A program made the position numbers and the translations under genes. A DNA stretch of 64,000 nucleotides from Aulostomus chinensis (taxonomy: Eukaryota > Chordata > Actinopteri > Syngnathiformes > Aulostomidae), in assembly GCA_037954235.1 (NCBI GenBank), contig JBBMOA010000014.1, positions 18,510,273-18,574,272 of the forward strand, given 5' to 3'. Below are positions 57,801 to 64,000 of this stretch, one piece after another; position 1 is the first letter of the stretch, and every line of letters starts with the position of its first letter. The notes beneath the pieces were generated by a model. The model was given only the letters and a program-made list of their open reading frames with translations. It was not told the origin of the DNA and did not search any database.

Positions 57801-58151
57801 ACGAGTGGACTGCCAAGCAGTACAGCTGACCTGACAGGAAGATAGGGGATAACCACAGGATGGGATTATGGGTTTGTAGGAAAGAAATGAGACTTTCTAG
57901 CTACCTGATGAACTAATTTGCCTAGTGGATGACTGGCGTTCTAAAAAGGCTCTCATAGGTAGGAGAACCCCTCAGAACAAGTCCTACTGATTCCTACTGA
58001 TTAGGTGTTTGCATTTATGCCAACTTCACAGACTTCCCGAATTCTGTCTCAAAGCATGTAGTTACTCCTGACAGCTGAATCAATGCCTTTTCTTACTTAT
58101 TAATCTTGATTATTTCAAATGAGCCGTATACAGTACAGTCCTCTCTTTTCC

Positions 58152-58214
<63 letters not shown>

Positions 58215-58992
58215 GAGCCTGAGGAAAAAGTTGGCCTTTCTTACCCGCAGTTGAATTGAGTTGCTTATTTGGTTTACGTGCGTAAAAATTCCCTTGGATC
58301 AGTCTGCATCGTATGGCAATGCTGCTGTTCTTTAATGCTTTTATTAACTGAGGGTAGGAATGCTTTAGTACAGGATAACTCTGTAACATTTTTTTTTTTT
58401 TTGAAAAGAGAAAAATGTTTATGTACAATATACATCTGAGAGATGGCCCAGCTATACGAAACCAGCTGAGTACATTTATCGGGTAGTCTGGAGCCTGAGT
58501 GGCCCAGAAAGAGTAATGTGAGAGATTATCATTTCTTTAAACTATCCAGACAGTCCAGAGTGTCAGAGGCTCTTATGGGTACAAACACATTAATATCAAT
58601 GTCACTCGTCGCCCACACCCGCTGCCCAGCTCCAGTTTCAGGCGGCATTCAGAGGAAAAGTCGGGTCATGTGCCGAACCTAAGTTTTAATTAGCTAATGG
58701 CACTCCCTGTTTCATCTTCTGTGCATGAGCTGATTGCTCACAAAAGACTCTATTTACTCCTGAAAACACACGCCATTTTGGCACTGGCCCACCTTCTATG
58801 TCTCATGTCTGCTGCACAGGGATTACGACGCTCTCTTCCAAAAATCAGTCTAGTAAATCTAAATATATATGTTTGCTGGTTTCACACCAATGAATAAAGA
58901 GGAAATTCCATGATCTATGCTTTTTTTCCAGAAGGCCTCAATGTCCAACTTTCCGTCAACAAGTGGTTTGCTCAAGTGTGTCAGCAACTGTA

Positions 58993-59043
<51 letters not shown>

Positions 59044-60172
59044 ATACGTGTGTGCGTGTGTGTGTGAGTGAGTAAGTGTGTGTGTTGTGGTGTTTGCCTC
59101 TGGGTTTAGACATAGCAGCTAGCTGTGCTTTATCAGTGTAAAATATGAATAAAACTTTTTTATTAGAAGAATGTATTTTTTTCTAATAATTGGGAGATTA
59201 CATCACCCTGATGCTGTGGGCCTTGCAGGACAATCTGTATATTTAATCAAGAAATGACAAATTAATATAGAAAACGTAATATAGGAAAATACAGGCATTC
59301 ATGGATGCTACAAACATTTTTCTCAGCGATATAAATCACCTTCCTTCATGAAGCATGACATCTGAGCGATGTGAAAAATATATGAAGCCTGAAAACTGTA
59401 TTCATGCTGTCTCTGTAAAATGTTATGATTCACAGTTCATCATCACATCATCCTGTGCTTTTTTAGGATTTTTGTTTTTGAATACTACATTTCTACAAAT
59501 TTGGTTTTATGTTTATTGATGCATTCTCAAACATTTAAAGCATTCTTGAGCATCTGACCAAATCGGCTATGCCGAGGAAACCACTATTAAATGTGAACTC
59601 CGCTGTGTGAGTGCGCTGTCCTTTTCCACAGGGAGACTTTCTGGTTTAGTGGGATATTTTCTGACCTTCATAGCTCACTGTTCTGCCTTTTGAGAGAGAG
59701 CAGAACAATATCAAAGTCTGGGACAATGTCAGGCCTGCTCTTGCTGGATATCTTTTTAATATTTATGCAGACATGAGAAAAAAATCTAATAAACTAAAAA
59801 AAACAAGTGAATTAGGCATGAAACACAACAGGATATTGCAGAGAGATTATGTTGTTTCCTTTTCGCCAGTGTGTCCCTCAGCGCCTGCCTGCCCCTACAC
59901 AACAGCCCAGGGCCGGCTTTAATTGGGGAGAGGGGAGGACTAAATATATATTCTAAAAGATAGTAGAGCATTTAAAAACTGCAATCTCTCATATCGTTTA
60001 AGTGTGGAATTTGGTAAAAGGTTTTGCAGGTACAGAGAGCGTATCGTTGGAGTTGTGTGCTGTGATAATGACTTTGTCCTGCCAAGACGCAGCGTAAAGC
60101 AAATGCTGTGCAGCTGTGTGAAGAAGGAGGGATACAGTACATATATGTCTAGAAAGAGCAGGAGAGAGACTG

Positions 60173-60210
<38 letters not shown>

Positions 60211-63200
60211 TGTGTGTTATGGTTGGATGTGCGGAGAGCTCAGCTTCATGAGCACCCACTGGAATCTGCTGCTGGAAAGATAATAAAAGGGATTAGTTGG
60301 TTTTTCTAGAGCCTTTGGTCCTTAAAGAGAATGTCTCATCTGTTTCCTCTATACGAATTGCTCAAATTCTTGAATGCCTTTGTCTATTGCATGAGCATAA
60401 CAAACACAAGAGGCATCAGCAGCAGTGGCCAAAAAGCACAGACGCTCAGACAACCAAAATACGGAGTTGGAATGGACGCAACTGAAACATATGAGCAAGC
60501 ACCCCGTCTTGGACACACAGGTTACACTATATGGTACTTACTTAAATCCGTATAGACTATATACAAACACAAATGCAGTAACAAATACACACACACACGG
60601 AACATGTTTATTTTTTTTGACTGTCCAAGTTTATCTGTCGAATTCCCAGATCAACATACATTCAATCCCTGCTGATTAGACATGTTGATACAAGCTTTTA
60701 AAACATTTCACTTCTCTGTTTATCTTCCGTCGGAAAAGCGGGAGTGTTACAACCCGACGTACTGCACACGGAATCAATACTTCCTATTGTGAGAGTCAAT
60801 AGAAACAATATCCCTGCTTTCACATTTCTGTGTGGGTGTGTGTTCACGTGTGTTTGAGAGATGTTGCCCATCCACACTGAGCTGAATTGCGCGAATGTGC
60901 AAAAATTCCCCAAAAAAGTACACGCCTGGACAGCGCCACATGGAAGTGTATATCAACACACACAACAACAACACACGCTTTTCACTTATTTGCTTTCTGT
61001 AACCCTCCTAGGACAGCATCATTATCACAACACACTCACAAAGAATAGGTGCAGAGAAAATTACTCCCAAATTTCTATTTTTTCCAGAGCCAAGGAAGCA
61101 GACACACTATCTCACGCAACTCTTTTTGTCCTCAATCAGCTCAGATGTTCCAAGTAGCTGAAGTCATCACAATCAACATATTCAGTTCTTCAAAATCACC
61201 AAAAGATACAACTTTCTATTAAAAGTTACTCATGTCAGCTAATTTTACAAGCCATTTTATTTAGAAATTAAACACAAACTATTTTTCTTCTTTTAAGAGG
61301 AAAAAAAAGGGCTTGAGATTAAACAGGTGCTGCAGACTCAAGTTTTTTTGATAATTAGGAATTGGATAGGTTCCTGAATTTGAAGAGGACCACTTCTGAC
61401 AGGGCCTTTGGGTGAAGCTGTGAACCGAGCAAAGCTAGCAAATGTTACCAACCATCCCTCTGTGGCTCCCTTCTCCAGACTACTACATTTCTTCTCATGT
61501 TTGGCTTGGATATGGAGCCAATTCACTTAATACTTGTGGGACAGCTAAACATTTAAAGCTCCCATTTAAAAGGATCAAGTGTAGGCATTGTTTGGTTATG
61601 TTAACCATATGTGTTGGCTTTTCATGATCTGAATCCCTTCTCGAAAAACAGAGTGCTTGTGAAAATAAACATGGCTTCGGCCTACACAAATTGTGGACTA
61701 ATTGTGTATTTGGACTAAATCATTCTTAAGGTTGGAGGGCTTTTTCCATTTGCTAGGGGATGTGGGGGGAGTGACAGTTTGACATTGATTAGTGTGTTGA
61801 CTTGCCGAATTGCAGTTTTACCTGCAGAGAGGACAACCTCAAGTACTGACGAGGTAGCGCTGCTCTTACAGCGGCTCACATCCTCAGCGGAAAAAAAGTT
61901 CCACTAAAAATACAGAAATTATAATGTTTCTCAACCAAAACAAAATAAAAAAAAAAATTCTGTTGAAGAGTAATCAGCAGTGAAGCAAGACCAATCCTTT
62001 TTTTTTTTTTTTAAATGTTGTCGAGGCACTGTTATCTGGAGGGATTGCGTTATGTTGTAAAATACAACACAACACAAGCAATTGTGGGGGGGAAAAAAAT
62101 CAGCGTTAAAAATAACAAATATAAGCTTTTTTAAATGAGAAATACAAGACAGTAGATTATTACTGTCTTACAAGAGCTGAATATGATATGAACATCTGGT
62201 GTTTGTTTTTTGGATCTGACCTGTCTTGGGAAGATAATTTACAGTTCTATGATGACTTACCATACACTTGTTGGGCTTCTCTCCGGAATGGACCCTCATG
62301 TGAATAAGCAACTTGTAGCGGGCGTTGAAGGGCTTGTAGCGGCGAATGCAACCAGCCCAGAAACAGGTGAAGTCCTCACCTTTGCGCTGGTCGATGTGGA
62401 CCTTTTCAATATGCCTCACAAGCTCCTCCTGCTGCTCATATGCAGCACTGCAGTCAATCCAGCGACACACCTGCTTATCAGCCTGCACTGCCATGTCTTC
62501 TCTGTCAGGGTCTGTGTGGGACCCAGGAGGGCCTGCAGTGGACGGTTTAGCTCCAACAGATGAGGCCGATGCTGGTTGCTGGTTGTGGTTATGCAGCAGA
62601 CCCCCGGAACTGGGCGCCACATATTGGTGCAGGTGGTAAGGTGGTGGCATAGCAGGTCGAAGGGGTTGGTGAGGGTGACGAAGGTGCCCGCTACGGCCGC
62701 TTAAGTGATGATGATGGTGATGGTGATAGTGGTGCTGTAAGAGTTCATCTTCACTAGGAGAGAAGTCATCCAGGGGCTCCTGCTTAAGGGCAGTCCCCAA
62801 TCTTTCACCCCTGTCCAAAAGAGCTCCAGCGTCAGGCCCCGAATGTAGCGTCCCAGGCATCAGCGCCCCACTCATCAGTAGCCCCAAGCTGTCTGAGGTT
62901 CCCCCAACCACATCTCCAAGGACTGCCCCTCCAGTCCCGTGCCCCTGCTGCATGGAGCCCTGCTCCTCACACAGCCCTTGGCCCCGCTCCGGCTCCACGG
63001 ATGACACTGAAGAGGAGGATGAGGAGGAAGAGGAGGACAGCAGGCAGTTGGCAGGTGAGGACAGCTGACAGCTCTCCTGTAGCGTGGCCTGCTGGGGGCT
63101 GCCGTGTGGTGGGGGTTTGTGGGGGGCTTCCCGTGAGCAGGAAATAGTGGGTGGGGACGTAGAAGAGGAGGAGGAAGAGGAGGAGAAGCCGGTGCTGCTA

Positions 63201-63794
63201 GTGTGGCTGGGTGAGAGGTTACAGCGGAAGCCGTTGGCGCAAGCAACCATCGACATCTGGGAGGAGGAGCGGATGATGGCGGTGATGTTAATCTCCTCGG
63301 CGGCAGTGCTAGTTGCTGGCGAGGACCCTGTGACAGCAATGCTGCTAGTGCCAGCAGTGGCGGTGGACTGCGAGACCAGAGACAGGCAACGTCTCTTTAG
63401 ACTGCTAGTGCTGAGCAGCCGCGCTGAATGACGGGAGCCAGTTGGGGACAAAGCCAACGGGGAGGAGCCATCTTCATTATTAAACGGTTGCGATGCATCC
63501 CCTGACACAGCATTGCCTATGCCGCTCACGGTGCATACGCCACCCCCGCTGTTGCTAACATGTGCAGTTCCAACCATATCGTCCCTCTGCACCCCCAAAA
63601 GTAAGCCAGCCCTCGAGTTCTGAAACCCACTCTGAGACGTACTATGGAGCTCTGGCCCCATGCTGGAGATCTTGTAGCCCATTGAGTTCTCTTGTTTGAT
63701 TGGGTAAGGGAGAGAGGATCGAGCCCCGTTTACATTGCTGCAGCTGAGGCCAGGTGAGGCCCCTGGCAGGGTCCTCTGGAAAGTGGACGAGGAT
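25301..63794 (-). CDS. glis1: glis1: GLI-similar five-zinc-finger transcription factor (5' end outside the window)
   Basis: Eight exons join in phase: 62261-63794, 45041-45202, 42823-42933, 39337-39478, 34792-34966, 26682-26812, 25773-25928 and 25301-25437 (stop TAG 25303-25301). They encode about 848 residues; the first exon(s) lie beyond the right edge. The large exon carries a serine-rich region, a poly-His run (about 62705-62740), finger 1 (CRWIDCSAAYEQQEEL...) and finger 2 (CFWAGCIRRYKPFNARYKLL). The 45041 exon gives fingers 3 and 4, and the 42823 exon finger 5 (CQIPGCTKRYTDPSSLRKH). All Cys and His ligands are present. This tandem finger domain binds GLI-like DNA sites in the nucleus. 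The tail (EYQGSFQSCFHFADSYRM, SHISSIYTET) matches GLIS1 rather than GLIS3. The 39337 exon (EQDVLSDCLSMQHLQ) is diverged but keeps phase and position. Two 3' splice sites carry extreme repeats (poly-C at 26812, TG repeat at 45202). Confidence 0.95.
25528..25750. mobile_element. Short hAT-like MITE filling the last glis1 intron
   Basis: The left end reads TAGGGATGCA and the right end TGCATCCCTA, an exact 10-base inverted repeat. The right end inverted continues CCGATCGGAT, like common fish hAT termini. Flanking 8-mers (ATGATGGG and ATTATGGA) match at 6 of 8 positions, fitting a decayed 8-bp target duplication. At 223 bases, it has no coding capacity. Confidence 0.7.
25958..25986. repeat. (GA)n microsatellite in a glis1 intron
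   Basis: A GA array about 30 bases long lies just upstream (on the minus strand) of the acceptor of the 25773-25928 exon; on the gene strand it is CT and so pyrimidine-rich. Confidence 0.9.
26815..26838. repeat. 24-base G/C homopolymer abutting a glis1 acceptor
   Basis: A run of 24 G on the plus strand is a run of 24 C on the glis1 strand. It is followed directly by AG and the exon start at 26812, so it serves as the whole polypyrimidine tract. Confidence 0.93.
27815..28560. repeat. Possible interspersed repeat of unassigned family
   Basis: AGTCCTTCCAGAAAAATCCG near 27830, a middle part with many AAAATCG/TTTTGCGG words, and a right part with ATGCGGCCCCGCATAAATGT and GAATTATGCCATTGCATAAT resemble text that recurs in fish genomes. 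No clear terminal repeats or target duplication were found, and no protein is encoded. Confidence 0.35.
32623..32663. repeat. (GT)n microsatellite
   Basis: A pure GT array of about 20 units in the 8-kb glis1 intron. Confidence 0.95.
32870..32902. repeat. (CA)n microsatellite
   Basis: A CA array of about 16 units, with a similar one at 33742-33781, in the 8-kb glis1 intron. Confidence 0.9.
35850..36040 (-). repeat. Dispersed fish repeat fragment in a glis1 intron
   Basis: GCTGGCCGTAGCTGCGTACA and TATCAACCTTCTCATCTATC resemble the reverse complement of the element seen in mutyh intron 7 (14995-15160). Both carry the sort of text common in percomorph introns. The family is not assigned. Confidence 0.4.
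38175..38900 (+). mobile_element. Decayed Tc1/mariner transposon copy
   Basis: The left end has GATCAGAATTATTGGC, typical of one fish Tc1-like group. Translating across several frames gives transposase-like pieces: ATKAIAKDLEI (about 38400), GCGAKKKHTEKS (about 38505), TDETEAELCG (about 38660, containing the first catalytic Asp) and HGGSMMLWRCFVSGGT (about 38740). Frameshifts and stops separate them, so it is inactive. The right end was not found. Confidence 0.65.
39479..42822 (-). other. glis1 intron of 3.3 kb
   Basis: AT-rich intron with no recognised exon or mobile element. The longest open frame (39768-40193, plus strand, 141 codons) has no familiar motif. About 42050-42420 has balanced composition and may be conserved non-coding DNA. 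Confidence 0.55.
42934..45040 (-). other. glis1 intron of 2.1 kb (between the finger 3-4 and finger 5 exons)
   Basis: No coding exon, repeat array or mobile element was recognised. It is moderately AT-rich with several homopolymeric A/T runs. Confidence 0.55.
45215..45285. repeat. (CA)n / (TG)n microsatellite at a glis1 3' splice site
   Basis: About 35 units with one interruption. On the glis1 strand it is (TG)n ending 12 bases before the finger 3-4 exon at 45202. Confidence 0.95.
46484..46548. repeat. (GT)n microsatellite
   Basis: A GT array of about 24 units passing into GCGCGCGCG and imperfect GTGT/GCAT text, in the 17-kb glis1 intron. Confidence 0.92.
49623..49778 (+). other. Small open frame with two CxxC knuckles (51 codons)
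   Basis: ATG at 49623 to TGA at 49776 encodes 51 residues including CSDC and CYSC, separated by 15 residues, within a run of acidic residues. It lies in the largest glis1 intron on the opposite strand, in DNA less AT-rich than its surroundings. I do not recognise it as a known gene. It could be chance, part of an untranslated RNA, or conserved non-coding DNA. Confidence 0.15.
50415..50437. repeat. 23-base C homopolymer
   Basis: An uninterrupted C run in the 17-kb glis1 intron. Confidence 0.93.
50754..50786. repeat. (CA)n(TA)n microsatellite
   Basis: An imperfect CA tract passes into a TA array in the 17-kb glis1 intron. Confidence 0.9.
54714..54840. repeat. (TA)n-rich compound microsatellite
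   Basis: TA array with interspersed TGTA/TACA words, self-complementary along its length; the tyrosine/isoleucine-only open frames on it are artefacts. Confidence 0.93.
56569..56944 (+). mobile_element. tRNA-derived SINE of the V-SINE/DANA-like type, plus strand
   Basis: The head has box A-like TGGTGCAGTGGTCAGC and box B-like GGGTTTGAGTCCC. The body has CTCCCACAGTCCAAAGACAT. The tail is a short (ATGG)n repeat ending near 56944. It is the same family as the 11640-12002 copy in the opposite orientation; the two share most of their length by eye. Confidence 0.78.
58153..58213. repeat. (GT)n microsatellite
   Basis: A pure GT array of about 30 units in the 17-kb glis1 intron. A second array lies at 58996-59041. 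Confidence 0.95.
58996..59041. repeat. (GT)n microsatellite
   Basis: A GT array of about 23 units followed by imperfect GT-rich text to about 59070. Confidence 0.95.
60178..60206. repeat. (GA)n microsatellite
   Basis: A short GA array in the 17-kb glis1 intron. Confidence 0.9.
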
Positions 63795-63880
63795 CTGCAA
63801 GGAAAAAAACAAAACAATGAGAGGAATATGAGCGCTATTAGCTGAGCATCTGTTGACAGACAGGGACTGGTTCGTCCTTC

Positions 63881-63881
<1 letters not shown>

Positions 63882-63932
<51 letters not shown>
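63882..63932. repeat. (CAG)17 triplet repeat, probably intronic
   Basis: Seventeen uninterrupted CAG units on the plus strand are CTG on the glis1 strand. They lie 88 bases upstream of the acceptor of the large glis1 exon. A pyrimidine-rich tract and CAG acceptor at 63795-63810 separate them from coding sequence, so they are most likely intronic. The continuous minus-strand open frame reading them as poly-Cys is not credible. Confidence 0.9.
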
Positions 63933-63933
<1 letters not shown>

Positions 63934-64000
63934 GTTTAGCCACCTGCTCCCCCTCCTCCTCCAATATTTCTCTCAGTTTACATAAAAACACATGTCATCC

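Larger units (their letters stand above)
45203..62260 (-). other. glis1 intron of 17 kb (between the finger 2 and finger 3 exons)
   Basis: This large intron interrupts the zinc-finger region. It contains microsatellites (45215-45285, 46484-46535, 50754-50786, 54714-54840, 58153-58213, 58996-59041, 60178-60206), a C run (50415-50437), a SINE at 56569-56944, a small cysteine-rich frame (49623-49778) and several stretches that look like conserved non-coding DNA, such as 46960-47140, 49500-49800 and 51540-51920. No other gene was recognised. Confidence 0.6.

Noticed and set aside
62875..63339. Minus-strand 154-codon proline-rich frame
   Set aside because: It is a shifted frame of the same glis1 exon and lacks the zinc-finger continuity of the real frame.
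63084..63431. Plus-strand open frame of 115 codons
   Set aside because: It is antisense to the large glis1 exon, whose minus-strand frame encodes the protein; serine-rich codons give acidic runs on the opposite strand.
63795..63991. Extension of the glis1 large exon upstream through a poly-Cys run
   Set aside because: A good acceptor (pyrimidine tract plus CAG) lies at 63795-63810, and the extension is a CTG repeat with no resemblance to GLIS1.

Overview
This is vertebrate nuclear DNA, almost certainly from a ray-finned (teleost, probably percomorph) fish. Its genes are split into many small exons with GT-AG introns, some only 72-82 bases long. Dinucleotide microsatellites are very common, tRNA-derived SINEs of the fish type are present, and there is an ELOVL elongase of the fish ELOVL8 type that mammals lack as a working gene. 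I rebuilt five protein-coding genes exon by exon by following reading phase across splice sites. Nothing bacterial, viral or CRISPR-like was seen.

Layout. (1) 792-6474, minus strand: mpnd, a JAMM/MPN plus RAMA domain protein, 13 coding exons; the first carries only four coding bases. (2) 8444-11279, plus strand: armh1, an armadillo-like helical protein, 11 coding exons. (3) 12350-18232, plus strand: mutyh, the adenine DNA glycosylase, 15 coding exons, with the catalytic residues, iron-sulfur cysteines and PCNA-binding motif intact. (4) 20086-24103, plus strand: an elovl8-type fatty acid elongase, 7 coding exons. (5) 25301-63794 and continuing beyond the right edge, minus strand: glis1, a five-zinc-finger Kruppel-like transcription factor, of which eight exons are in the window. 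One large exon (62261-63794) holds most of the N-terminal part and the first two fingers; seven small exons are spread over about 20 kb.

Between and inside the genes are three tRNA-derived SINE copies, a decayed L1-type LINE fragment between mutyh and elovl8, a decayed Tc1/mariner copy and a short hAT-like MITE in glis1 introns, a 33-bp minisatellite in an elovl8 intron, and about twenty microsatellites. Several of these simple repeats lie directly against splice sites. elovl8 and glis1 converge tail to tail.

The genes do not form one pathway. armh1, mutyh and glis1 all map to the human 1p34-p32 region, so the block looks like conserved vertebrate synteny, with mpnd (human 19p13) as the odd neighbour. 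I found no wholly new biological system. The observations most worth following are the repeat-loaded splice sites of glis1 and mutyh, the 72-base in-frame intron and four-base coding exon of mpnd, an X-box-like site upstream of armh1, and a small cysteine-knuckle reading frame in the largest glis1 intron.
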